Source: Flavobacteriales bacterium UBA5040 (GTDB taxonomy: Bacteria; Bacteroidota; Bacteroidia; Flavobacteriales; Weeksellaceae). From it: DNA of 64,000 bases. Of the stretch, positions 18,175 through 26,958 are shown piece by piece. Numbering within the stretch: the stretch's first letter is position 1; each line of letters begins with the position of its first letter. Both the position numbers and the translations under genes were made by a program. The notes under the pieces are model-generated. The model was not told the DNA's origin. It ran no database searches and saw nothing but the letters and a program-made list of their open reading frames with translations. The stretch lies in assembly GCA_002415135.1 (NCBI GenBank), contig DIBY01000021.1:121967-185966 (forward strand), written 5' to 3'.

Positions 18175-19317
18175 CTACTTTCTAAGATTTTTAAATAACA
18201 AGTTCCATTCGGTCATGATGTGGGTTTTTGAAAATTTATTTGCTGATACTCTCGCAGCATGTCCCATTTTTTCTCTTAGATCATAGTCTGATGTAAGTCT
18301 TATTATTGCATTACTAAATTCCTGCAAATTACCTAATTCTATTAAAAATCCATTATCCTTTTCTACCAATTCGGCAGGCCCTTGCGGACAATCGAAAGAT
18401 ACGACTGGTAAACCTACTGTCATTGCCTCAATGATGGCTAATCCAAAACCCTCATACCTTGAAGAAAATAAAAAAAGTGAGCTATCTTGTAATTCAGCTT
18501 TTATATTGGTGGTAATGCCTTTTAATTTAATGTTCTGCTCAAGATTATTTACATGAATTTTTTCTTTAAGCATTTGCTCCCATTCGCCTTGGCCATAAAT
18601 ATCAAGCTGCCAGTTTACAAGCTTATTTTTGTTTAATGCCCACGAATCTATAAGCATATCAAATCCTTTCTGTGCATCCAGTCTTCCAACTGCAATCGCC
18701 CTCTGTTTCTTATAATCAGGAGTACTCTCTGACTGAAAGGAACAGAAATTGTAAATTTGTGAAATATTGTCGTGCGACTTTCTCCAGGAAAGTAAATCGT
18801 TTTCAGTTAAAACAACTACTTGATCCAATTTTTTCGTTTGCTTTATCAGTTGCTGTGTTCTTATCCACCCTAGGACTTCTGATTTAATACCAGGTTTACG
18901 TGAAACAGCAAACTGTTTTCTATGCGCTTTGGAAAAATGGCTTTCAAAAATTTTCTTACAATCCCCGACAAGATTTTGTAAAAATTCAAGTTCTTTACCG
19001 CCCGTAGAAATACAGATTTCGATTTGCTTAACTTTTATTATGTTTTCTAATTTAATTTTATAAACAGCACTTCGTTCTTTAACTTGTGCTCTTTTTTCTA
19101 AAAGTGGTAAACTATATGTGCTGTTAAAATCAAGATCTAAATGTATGACATCAATGTTTTCATTCAGATTAAAAAAAATCCCCCTTCCCATCTGGTCGGT
19201 CGTTACCAAAGTGACTTCATATTTATAGTCTTTTACTAGGGAATTTATTTTATCAGTTATAATCCTTTCCATTCCCCCGGGATTATATAAGGATGGAATA
19301 CAATAAAGTAGTTTCAT
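18175..19317 (-). CDS. Glycosyltransferase family 4
   Basis: This 380-residue GT-B protein has the acceptor-domain opening CIPSLYNPGGMERIITDKINSL, the donor-domain start RAIAVGRLDAQKGFDMLIDSW near residue 205, and the retaining signature SSRYEGFGLAIIEAMTVGLPVVSFDCPQGPAE. The last of these resembles the GalNAc/Gal and hexuronic acid transferases of GT4 (SSRxEGFGxxxxEAM...CPxGP). It should act on the lipid-linked oligosaccharide in the cytoplasm. Gaps of 113 bp and 197 bp on its two sides are AT-rich and hold nothing I recognise. Specific linkage unknown. Confidence 0.85.
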   Translation of the reverse strand: MKLLYCIPSLYNPGGMERIITDKINSLVKDYKYEVTLVTTDQMGRGIFFNLNENIDVIHLDLDFNSTYSLPLLEKRAQVKERSAVYKIKLENIIKVKQIEICISTGGKELEFLQNLVGDCKKIFESHFSKAHRKQFAVSRKPGIKSEVLGWIRTQQLIKQTKKLDQVVVLTENDLLSWRKSHDNISQIYNFCSFQSESTPDYKKQRAIAVGRLDAQKGFDMLIDSWALNKNKLVNWQLDIYGQGEWEQMLKEKIHVNNLEQNIKLKGITTNIKAELQDSSLFLFSSRYEGFGLAIIEAMTVGLPVVSFDCPQGPAELVEKDNGFLIELGNLQEFSNAIIRLTSDYDLREKMGHAARVSANKFSKTHIMTEWNLLFKNLRK

Positions 19318-19514
19318 TTAATTAAAATTTTAAAATAGGCATAAATTTGTGCAATATCGTGTTTATCAAAAGGAAATGAATCGCTATTTGTTTTAATAAG
19401 TTTTAAAATAAACTCGATCTTTTTCGTGTGAGCCATAAAAACGCATAATCTGGCGCTAAAAGTATTCTCTAAATTACAGATACATATAATGGATAATTTA
19501 AGAGTCCATCGATA

Positions 19515-20684
19515 TTAATTATAAGCTTTAGGTTGTGTTAAATAATAATTAATAAATCCATAGATGAATAACATGTATATAAAAGCGGATGAACCAATAC
19601 CAACAAAGTAATCTTCACCTACGTTCATTAGGCCATAAATAGCCAAATAACCAGTCAATATGAGCGGTACTTTACGCTTATTTGCAAATATCGATAAAAT
19701 TGATAAGAAATACATCAGAAGGGCCAGTACAGTAAAAACGATGCCCATATTCAGTACAAAACGAATATAACAATTGTGCATATTTCCGGTACCAGCTATT
19801 AACATATTTGCATTCATCCCATTCCCTAACCAAAAATTATTGTTTATCGCAAAATAAGCACGCTTCCAAACATCTTCCCTACCTGAGTCAGCTGCGGCAT
19901 CGGAAAGGTGCTCAAACCGGCCTAATACAAAGGATAAATCAATAAAATATGATACAACTGTAAGGAGTAGAATCAACATTATTAAGCTACCCGCCAAAGA
20001 TCTCAACTTATTGTAATACTGTAAAATAAAGATCAGCAGAACTCCCACCATTGCATTACGAGACCCCGAGAACAGCATTGTTAAAAATACACCAGCGACC
20101 AAGATATAGAATAATCTTTTGTTGAAGGGATGATAATGATGAACCAATAGTAAAATGACCAACCAAAACACTGTGGATATACCGTAAGCATTTGCATTAT
20201 CCACAAAACCAAAAAATCTCTGCCCGCTTAAGACCAGATGACCGTTTAAGAGAAGTGAAAAAAAGAGGAAAAAAGCAATACAGTAAATAAAAGTCTTTGT
20301 AAACCGAAGATTCTGCCCGATCGCTCCTCCTATAACAGGAGGTATAACTAGGGCCAGAATACTCAACGCAAAGAAGCGAATGTAATCTGTGCCGTCCACT
20401 ACCGCATACACGAACTGTACGATGTAAAATAAAGATAACAAATACACAGGCCTGCTGATTTTGAAACCTTTCTTTAGCTTTAAGTGCACGAACCACATTA
20501 CCGTAAGTATACCCAAAATGGACCATCTTATGATCGATGCCGCTGTAGAAACAATCGGTGGAAGGGTTCTAGCAGATACCACCTCCGTCATCTCTGAATC
20601 TGAAACAGACATAACAAAAGGTGCAATTGCAAACAGTGCTATTACAAGAAACTGGGTGATATTTAAGCGACTATTTTTGAGCAT
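19515..20684 (-). CDS. wzy: O-antigen/capsule polymerase (Wzy-like)
   Basis: This 389-residue protein has about 10-12 membrane segments and no catalytic Rossmann domain. A larger polar loop sits near residues 250-300 (SDAAADSGREDVWKRAYFAINNNFWLGNGMNANM), and it contains the R-x-x-x-W...GxG pattern common in O-antigen ligase/polymerase proteins (Wzy_C/O-Ag_pol). As the only such protein in the locus it is the best candidate for polymerising flipped repeat units in the periplasm. It overlaps the upstream glycosyltransferase by 14 bp. Wzy proteins share little sequence, so the call rests on topology and context. Confidence 0.75.
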   Translation of the reverse strand: MLKNSRLNITQFLVIALFAIAPFVMSVSDSEMTEVVSARTLPPIVSTAASIIRWSILGILTVMWFVHLKLKKGFKISRPVYLLSLFYIVQFVYAVVDGTDYIRFFALSILALVIPPVIGGAIGQNLRFTKTFIYCIAFFLFFSLLLNGHLVLSGQRFFGFVDNANAYGISTVFWLVILLLVHHYHPFNKRLFYILVAGVFLTMLFSGSRNAMVGVLLIFILQYYNKLRSLAGSLIMLILLLTVVSYFIDLSFVLGRFEHLSDAAADSGREDVWKRAYFAINNNFWLGNGMNANMLIAGTGNMHNCYIRFVLNMGIVFTVLALLMYFLSILSIFANKRKVPLILTGYLAIYGLMNVGEDYFVGIGSSAFIYMLFIYGFINYYLTQPKAYN

Positions 20685-21714
20685 TTAAAAGTTGCAATAG
20701 ACTTGCCGTTTGAATTTGCGGATTAATAGCTTTGGATAATTCTCTGCTTCGATTACAAAAATCAACCAGGTCCTCACCATTCATATTTATAATTCTTTCA
20801 AGTTTAATTTGTAAGTCCATAATAGAATTATCGTAAACACGGTAGCCGTTGTAATTATTAATTACGAAATGAGGTGCAGCCCCACAAGTCTCCGTGCAGA
20901 TTATAGGTAATCCTGCAGAAGCAGCTTCATGTAGCACTAATGCCCATGGTTCATGCAGTGAGGGTAATACAAAACATCCGGAATTTTGCATTTCGTCTAT
21001 CAGTAAATCCTGTGGTAGGTGACCTTTTATGATAAAATCTCCACCAGCCTCTAATTCCTTCTCCAAATCACCCGCTCCAATCAAGGTAAACGTCCAGCCC
21101 TTCTTGTTGTCAATAGACGACCATGCGATTGCTAGATTCCGAAGACCTTTTAATTCTATTAACCGGCCGATATAAACAAAGTTTTTAGGATAGCTATTCT
21201 TTTTAGTCTCTATATCTACGCCATTAAATTTGTCGTTGTCAGCAGACAACGAATTAAAAATAATCTGTTGGTTGTGAAAACCTAATTTGCGCGCATAATC
21301 ATATTGCCTAATGCCAGCGACCCACAGATGAGTAAACATAGTTTTTACGTGATAAGGACTAATAAATGCATTAATTCTCTGTTTTATAGTACCATACCAT
21401 GGTGTATCCGACACCGCAACGATTGGAATATTATGGCTTATTATTAGTTGTTTACAAATCCAATTATAAACTGGAACAGCCCAACCCGCGGTCACTAAAA
21501 GATCTGGCTGGAAATCCCGAATTTGATTTAGCATTTCTTCACGCGATAGAGTTTGATAATGTGTGGTTTCAAAATTTCCCAAATCCGTTGGAACATTTTG
21601 ATTGAAGTAGCCCATATGAAATGCGCGAACCTCAGCTCCAGCTGTGCGGATGAAAGTTTTGATTGAAAGCACCTGATGCGGCACATAATCGACAACTAGA
21701 AAAACTGCCTTCAT
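20671..21714 (-). CDS. Glycosyltransferase (GT-B, GT4-like)
   Basis: The 347-residue protein shows an N-terminal acceptor domain (MKAVFLVVDYVPHQVLSIKTFI), the donor-domain start NFVYIGRLIELKGLRNLAIAWSS, and the signature SLHEPWALVLHEAASAGLPIICTETCGAAPHFV. There an HEPWALVLHEA segment takes the place of the usual E-x7-E. It should add a sugar to the repeat unit in the cytoplasm. Its 3' end overlaps wzy by 14 bp, indicating coupled translation. No specific donor can be assigned. Confidence 0.78.
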   Translation of the reverse strand: MKAVFLVVDYVPHQVLSIKTFIRTAGAEVRAFHMGYFNQNVPTDLGNFETTHYQTLSREEMLNQIRDFQPDLLVTAGWAVPVYNWICKQLIISHNIPIVAVSDTPWYGTIKQRINAFISPYHVKTMFTHLWVAGIRQYDYARKLGFHNQQIIFNSLSADNDKFNGVDIETKKNSYPKNFVYIGRLIELKGLRNLAIAWSSIDNKKGWTFTLIGAGDLEKELEAGGDFIIKGHLPQDLLIDEMQNSGCFVLPSLHEPWALVLHEAASAGLPIICTETCGAAPHFVINNYNGYRVYDNSIMDLQIKLERIINMNGEDLVDFCNRSRELSKAINPQIQTASLLQLLNAQK

Positions 21715-21868
21715 ATTAATATATTTGTAAATCTTTTATAATCTTCGATGGTACTCCGCGACCATTGGTTTTTCTTTCACATCTTTAGAACTACAGCTGA
21801 GACCGCTATGATTCCTTTTTAACCTGTTATATGACTGAGCAAAATATAAGGCCACTTGAGAGTAAATG

Positions 21869-22399
21869 TCAAATTAAGTTATTTTGTTCATCGTCTCTAA
21901 AATCCTTAATTATTTTAGCTGGTACACCTGCAACCCTATGAAAACCAGGAACATCTTTAGTTACAACCGCACCGGCCGCAACATGCGCCATCCTACCTAC
22001 AGTTACTTTTGGTAAAATTATTGCTCCAATAGCTATAGTCGCACCAGCACAAATTCTTATGTCACCATATTGACCTTCTTTTGCTACACAAAGTCCGTCA
22101 GCAGAATATCTATGAAAACCGGTAACAAGAATGCACCTAGTCGAAATCTTTGAATAATCCTCCAAAACAACTGTACTTCCGGCGGCACCAGTTATCATCG
22201 ATTCTGGCCCTAAGAAACAATTGTTCCCAATTTTAAGTGTGATATTACCAAGAATTTTCACTGAACTTGTTATTTCAACATTATTTCCTACGGTTACGCC
22301 AGCCCATCGTAATAATTTTGCTTTTAGCTTATGAGCACGGGAATTAGGAATAAAATTAAAAATTGCTCTTACAACAATCATTTTTTTTGTGTTTATCAT
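21869..22399 (-). CDS. Hexapeptide-repeat acyltransferase (WbbJ-like O-acetyltransferase)
   Basis: This 176-residue protein has left-handed beta-helix hexapeptide repeats (GNNVEITSSVKILGNITLKIGNNCFLGPESMI, AIGAIILPKVTVGRMAHVAAGAVVTKDVPGFHRVAGVPAKII). The C-terminal GVPAKII motif is typical of CoA-dependent sugar O- or N-acetyltransferases. Within the capsule locus it likely acetylates a repeat-unit sugar in the cytoplasm. A GFHRYSADGLC segment near residue 95 supplies the expected catalytic His. Residues before MIVVRAI may not all be translated, since a second ATG lies 6 codons in. Flanking gaps of 154 and 111 bp hold no gene. Confidence 0.8.
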   Translation of the reverse strand: MINTKKMIVVRAIFNFIPNSRAHKLKAKLLRWAGVTVGNNVEITSSVKILGNITLKIGNNCFLGPESMITGAAGSTVVLEDYSKISTRCILVTGFHRYSADGLCVAKEGQYGDIRICAGATIAIGAIILPKVTVGRMAHVAAGAVVTKDVPGFHRVAGVPAKIIKDFRDDEQNNLI

Positions 22400-22510
22400 T
22401 CTAATTTTTTACATATTAAACATTTGTTATAAAGTTCTCTTCAAAGAACAAAACTGACTATAGAAACAGAAAAAATTTACTCGAAGTAACATTATTATGA
22501 TTCTGTAATA

Positions 22511-23731
22511 TTATTTATAGAGTGGCACTTCAAGAGCGTAGCGAATCTTTAAATAAATTCGTCGATGTGATAATTTGGACAAATGGGAAGTTTTCTTCAA
22601 ATGATAATAGATGAAATTCCTGTTCGACAGTTGGGTGCTAGGACTGGTACTATTCTTACCAAAGATTTTTCGGTACCTTTCAACCTGATGTTGATCTGTT
22701 AAATTATTAAGGAAAAATTTTTTTCCTTTTTCTTTTACACTATGCAACAAATCCCGGTCACTATCTAAACGTTTTATTACGTTTACATAGTCAATGGGAC
22801 TATTATCTTTTATTCGAAACCCGTTTTCACCATCATTTATTAGATCTGGAATCGCTGATTCTTCAAGGTTATTGCAAATGGGAACCACGCCATTTGCCAG
22901 AGCCTCCACCACCAACATGGGACCAGTATCTAGCTTTGTAGGTACAATTATGATATCTGATAATCGCAGTTTATCTAGAAAATCGTTACGGTTGAGACCG
23001 CCGAAAGTTTCAAATCGGTTGTCTAAAAGTAACGAATGTTTTTCGGGCATTAGACACCATTTAAATACAAATTTCAGTGTGGTGCCCATCAGTAATTTCG
23101 CAATATTTTTCATGATATCAGCGCCTTTGTTTACATTTAGTCCATTGGCAAAGATAATCTTTATATGCTGATTATTGTGTATGTTATTGTAGCCAGGATC
23201 TTTGAATGTTTGCGGGATAAAAATTACTTTCTCTTTCGGAAGCTTATACTTCTTAATCGCGTCGGTAACCATACGGGAATTCTGACAGACAATATGATCA
23301 ACATATTCTTGATTTACTGCAGCCATTTTACCAATAATACCAAAATTGGTTAGGGTATATTTTCGGGCAAATCCGTGCATTACCGAAATTTTAACAATTT
23401 TACTGTTAATCACCGGCCACAGTCCTGCTATATATGATGTATTGTTGTTAATAATGACTTCAGGTTGTAGAGAATTAATATCCGCGAGCAATTTTATAAT
23501 AGTCAGTTCCTCACCCTTATAGGTTTCGGATATATTGTATAACGCCCAATTGTAATTTACATTTACGGGCGGAATATTATTGTTTTCCCTGATTAAATAT
23601 ACCGTAATATCATACCCCGCATTCGCCAGGTTGGTTGCAAGGTCGTGAGAGTATGCTGAAACTCCACCGGTTTGGCCGACAGACGACAGGCCGCCTGTAG
23701 TGATTAGTATTTTTTTATGATTTGCAAGCAT
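22511..23731 (-). CDS. Glycosyltransferase family 4
   Basis: This 406-residue GT-B protein has the acceptor-domain opening ILITTGGLSSVGQTGGVSAYSHDLATNLANAGYDITVYL, a donor domain beginning IKIIFANGLNVNKGADIMKNIAKLL, and LDTGPMLVVEALANGVVPICNNLEESAIPDLI, a degenerate form of the retaining signature (TGPMLVVEA). It probably adds a repeat-unit sugar. Its first 28 bases overlap the end of the upstream GT2 gene. A basic C-terminal extension (HLSKLSHRRIYLKIRY) may contact the membrane. Specificity unknown. Confidence 0.8.
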   Translation of the reverse strand: MLANHKKILITTGGLSSVGQTGGVSAYSHDLATNLANAGYDITVYLIRENNNIPPVNVNYNWALYNISETYKGEELTIIKLLADINSLQPEVIINNNTSYIAGLWPVINSKIVKISVMHGFARKYTLTNFGIIGKMAAVNQEYVDHIVCQNSRMVTDAIKKYKLPKEKVIFIPQTFKDPGYNNIHNNQHIKIIFANGLNVNKGADIMKNIAKLLMGTTLKFVFKWCLMPEKHSLLLDNRFETFGGLNRNDFLDKLRLSDIIIVPTKLDTGPMLVVEALANGVVPICNNLEESAIPDLINDGENGFRIKDNSPIDYVNVIKRLDSDRDLLHSVKEKGKKFFLNNLTDQHQVERYRKIFGKNSTSPSTQLSNRNFIYYHLKKTSHLSKLSHRRIYLKIRYALEVPLYK

Positions 23732-24708
23732 CGTAATAATATATCGGTAATAACCGCGCTGTTGTTTTTAAAAATAAACTTAATTGTCTCATAATATTTT
23801 CCATTTGGTAACAAATGAAGTCGAATTCGAATTCGGGATTGGTGCTTCCGAAGAATATCTAACCGTTTCATTCGGCTCTTTTTGAAGTTCGGCGAATAGT
23901 TACTTAAGATGGCTCCGATTATATAAAGCGTCCGCTGCTTTTCTATATGATTTATATAATCTTTGTCCAAAGCAAACTTTGCAAGTAGCTTATACCGTAA
24001 TTCAGTAACGGTCTGCGCGAATGCATATGTTATTTCATAAGGATATTTTTTTTTCACCAGAGATTCGCCCGGTGTCTGAAAATAATAATAGCCAGCATAG
24101 CTCAATACCCCCAGATTTTTAATTTTTTGCAAAAATGAGAGGTTAAAAACAGCATCTTCACCGAAGTGAAATTTCCTGTCAAACCGTAAATTATTTGCGT
24201 TAATTACAGAAGCTTTAAAGCACTTTGCAAAAGGACCGCTCAGAAGACTGTTTCTGTCCAATTCTGGTATAACAGTCAGGGATGAACTGCTTGGATAGAT
24301 GTAAGTAATGTTTCTTTTATCTTCTTCACCAAAATACTTAATGACTCCTGAAACGATTAATTCATTATCTTCCCTCTTTATCTCGTCCGCAAATTGACGG
24401 AGGAAATCCCTTTTAAGAAAATCATCGGCGTCCACAAAGGTGATGTAATGACCCCTCGCGACTAAAATACCAGCGTTCCTGGCTTCTGAAACTCCCTGGT
24501 TTACCTGATTAACTACTATAATGCGCAAATCTTGCAATGCCGCTCTTTCACAAATCTCCAAACTGGCATCGGTGGAACCGTCATTGATAAGAATGAGCTC
24601 AAAATCAGAATATAACTGAGTGCTCAAACTATTTATACAGCGTGGCAAATATTCCGCGGCGTTATAAACCGGAACTATTATCGTAAATAGGGGTGCATTA
24701 TTATCCAT
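23704..24708 (-). CDS. Glycosyltransferase family 2
   Basis: This 334-residue inverting GT-A enzyme has the classic N-terminal domain FTIIVPVYNAAEYLPRCINSL (residues 8-28), ELILINDGSTDASLEIC with the nucleotide-binding Asp residues, NQGVSEARNAGI, and the DxD-like metal site ITFVDADDFLKRDFL. The C-terminal part (about 220-334) is basic and probably membrane-associated. It overlaps the pyruvyltransferase gene by 8 bp upstream and the GT4 gene by 28 bp downstream, consistent with one transcript. The sugar transferred is not predictable. Confidence 0.9.
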   Translation of the reverse strand: MDNNAPLFTIIVPVYNAAEYLPRCINSLSTQLYSDFELILINDGSTDASLEICERAALQDLRIIVVNQVNQGVSEARNAGILVARGHYITFVDADDFLKRDFLRQFADEIKREDNELIVSGVIKYFGEEDKRNITYIYPSSSSLTVIPELDRNSLLSGPFAKCFKASVINANNLRFDRKFHFGEDAVFNLSFLQKIKNLGVLSYAGYYYFQTPGESLVKKKYPYEITYAFAQTVTELRYKLLAKFALDKDYINHIEKQRTLYIIGAILSNYSPNFKKSRMKRLDILRKHQSRIRIRLHLLPNGKYYETIKFIFKNNSAVITDILLRCLQIIKKY

Positions 24709-25801
24709 TTAGCACATTGTTGAAAAACCGAACTGCTTTATCTTTTTCTATCCTAATCTTTTCATTCACCTGATCATAATCTATCATTTTGGTCAGGAAA
24801 GAATTTTCAAAATCTTCACTGCCAAACAAAAGACGATCCCGTAATTCCAAAACATCAAGAAGGGATTCGAAACGGGCAACGCCCCGGTGCTCATTGGCAA
24901 TCACCAAAAACGGTTTATTGAAAATGATGGCGAAAATCATCCCGTGAAATGAATCTGTAATTACGTATTCTGCATTTTGAAAACTTTGAAGCCAGCTTTC
25001 TACCGGTACTTTTGTACTTAGATCGCTGTCCTTATAATTTTCTTTAGTCACTTCTACTCCATATACAAATCTCTCTTTTAGTTCAAGTTGTTTTTTTACT
25101 TTTTCAATAATTTCTAATTTGAAAGGTGTCTTGTCCAGTACGTAGCAAAATAATTCTTTTGTGTTTAACCTTCCTTTTAAACCAAAAAGCTTGCTGTAAT
25201 CTGTTTGGTGCAGAAGAAGCGTTGGATCGATCACATGATCTGCCTTTATATTGAATTTCTGCGAGAGTAACTGTACACCTGACTTTTCCCGTACTGAAAT
25301 AGCATCAAAATCTTCAAGCAGCTTTCTTATCTGGGGAATTCTGTCGCTAATGAGTGAATCTTTTCCGAAGGAAGCAGCGTACGCTATCTTTTTTGTTTTT
25401 TCTTTAGGAAAATCCAGAAAATAACCTTCTATAAAAGCATTGATATATTCTAATCTCCAAACCTGATCACTGCCCACAACTACAGCATCAAACTCGTTTA
25501 ATCTAATGTAGTCTTTCCACTCCTGTAAAGTACTTGCAGGGGGTGCGAGCTTTATATAGCTTTTAATAAAAGTACTAAATACATTTTCGGTGTTCTTTTT
25601 CGTTCGCTCAAGCTTTCTATACCTGAAACGGTGTAGTATCAGTTTCAAACGTAAGATAAAAGGTTTGGGAATTTCGTACATATTTAGGTGTACCACCTCA
25701 GCCCCTCTTTCCTGTAGGAAATATTGCAGCGCAAACGCCTGTAGGATTCCGCCGTAATTGGTTGATAGCTTAAGTGTCTGTATAGCTAGCTTTGTCTTCA
25801 T
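24701..25801 (-). CDS. Polysaccharide pyruvyl transferase family protein
   Basis: This 366-residue protein begins LAIQTLKLSTNYGGILQAFALQYFLQERGAEVVHL and contains DAVVVGSDQVWRLEYI, IAYAASFGKDS, VREKSGVQLL, HVIDPTLLL and VITDSFHGMIFAIIFNKPFLVI. These are the family hallmarks of the PS_pyruv_trans domain (GT-B-like fold, SFHG near the C-terminus). Such enzymes attach a pyruvate ketal from phosphoenolpyruvate to a sugar, giving a negative charge to the polymer. It is embedded between GT2 and the GH105-like gene. Some family members are sulfur-independent glycosyl modifiers, so the exact reaction is inferred. Confidence 0.85.
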   Translation of the reverse strand: MKTKLAIQTLKLSTNYGGILQAFALQYFLQERGAEVVHLNMYEIPKPFILRLKLILHRFRYRKLERTKKNTENVFSTFIKSYIKLAPPASTLQEWKDYIRLNEFDAVVVGSDQVWRLEYINAFIEGYFLDFPKEKTKKIAYAASFGKDSLISDRIPQIRKLLEDFDAISVREKSGVQLLSQKFNIKADHVIDPTLLLHQTDYSKLFGLKGRLNTKELFCYVLDKTPFKLEIIEKVKKQLELKERFVYGVEVTKENYKDSDLSTKVPVESWLQSFQNAEYVITDSFHGMIFAIIFNKPFLVIANEHRGVARFESLLDVLELRDRLLFGSEDFENSFLTKMIDYDQVNEKIRIEKDKAVRFFNNVLNG

Positions 25802-25802
25802 T

Positions 25803-26957
25803 TTACTTTTTGTGTTTGCTTAATAAGAGTAACAGAAAACCTTGTGACATTTCGCTTTTTCCAAAAGATTTAGAGTAGTCGTTGATTCCATAGGTATCTC
25901 CTGAAGTTTGTAAAACAAAGCCATCCTTTGAAATGTATTTGCTTATTTTTTTTAAAATCTGTTGATTAGCATCTTTCCTATTCATAGAATATAAAAACAT
26001 AAGTGAAGATGAAGCATCGAAATAATAATCAGAACTCCCTGGAAATTGACTCCATAGTTTATCATCCGTTTGTATTTTATCCAGCGTCTCAGATAATCCA
26101 TCAAACTCTGATTTAAATTCACCTGTAGCATTATGGAACGAGGACAGACCGATAAAATACCAGCCAATTCCCCGACCCCAGTTTGTAGGCCCTACTTTTA
26201 TTTTAGCTTTTACATTGATACCGTGAGTTGGTAAATAAGTTTCTTTGTCTACACCATATTTAATATAATATTGTAATTGATATCTCGCATCGTTTATCGC
26301 ATTTGTATTATTGAAGGTTTCTCCGTATTTTACTAAAAATGGGACGACCATACCAATTACATCAGACAATTGAATGGGTTGATTTTCTCTATACAAAATA
26401 ATACCTTCGTTATTCTTTAATTTCTGAGTTTCATTATACAAAATATTACAGAAATTCAAATATTTCTTGTCACCAAACGTATTGTATAAATTTATAGCGG
26501 TAAGACCATACGGAATTTGATCGACCTTATCTAGTTTAAAAACCGGTCTTCCTTCCGCATCTAATATTTTATCAAAAGAATTTTTAACCGTCGTGAGATT
26601 AGTCTTATCTTTCTTTGAAACCAGATAGGTGGATAAACCATAGTATAGAAATGCTTTAGGATAATTATAAGTTTTAAAACCAGCAGGATGTGGACTTTTT
26701 AAAATATCATATATGGTTTTTGTAAACCCTCCTGGATCTGACCATACAGAAACACTTTTTCCATCAAGCATTTCTATAGATCTATTCACCACCTTATCTT
26801 CAATGTCGTCACCACGTTTAATAGTTGCTACTGGAAAAAATTTCGTCTTCAGCTTAGGCCACAGAAATGGAACCGTATCTAAACTTATAACTGCTATGTT
26901 TAGTGCTATTGAGATCAAGAGTATTAACCCTAAGATTTGCTTTGTTGAGTTTTTCAT
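25803..26957 (-). CDS. Membrane-anchored GH88/GH105-like (alpha/alpha)6-barrel protein
   Basis: The 384-residue protein has an N-terminal membrane anchor (ILGLILLISIALNIAVISL, residues 8-26) and then a helical barrel. Two segments match unsaturated glucuronyl/rhamnogalacturonyl hydrolases: LSDVIGMVVPFLVKYG, placing Asp199 where the catalytic Asp of the D-x-x-x-M-x-x-PFL motif sits, and TNWGRGIGWYFIGLSSF at 258-274. Family members hydrolyse the 4,5-unsaturated uronic acid that polysaccharide lyases leave. Here it would face the periplasm, inside a capsule locus with GalNAcA synthesis and no lyase. It may trim or edit nascent capsule. The family call is moderate: similarity is motif-level only. 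Confidence 0.6.
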   Translation of the reverse strand: MKNSTKQILGLILLISIALNIAVISLDTVPFLWPKLKTKFFPVATIKRGDDIEDKVVNRSIEMLDGKSVSVWSDPGGFTKTIYDILKSPHPAGFKTYNYPKAFLYYGLSTYLVSKKDKTNLTTVKNSFDKILDAEGRPVFKLDKVDQIPYGLTAINLYNTFGDKKYLNFCNILYNETQKLKNNEGIILYRENQPIQLSDVIGMVVPFLVKYGETFNNTNAINDARYQLQYYIKYGVDKETYLPTHGINVKAKIKVGPTNWGRGIGWYFIGLSSFHNATGEFKSEFDGLSETLDKIQTDDKLWSQFPGSSDYYFDASSSLMFLYSMNRKDANQQILKKISKYISKDGFVLQTSGDTYGINDYSKSFGKSEMSQGFLLLLLSKHKK

Positions 26958-26958
26958 A

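Noticed and set aside
20197..20205. DnaA box TTATCCACA
   Set aside because: It lies inside the wzy coding region and one such match is expected by chance.
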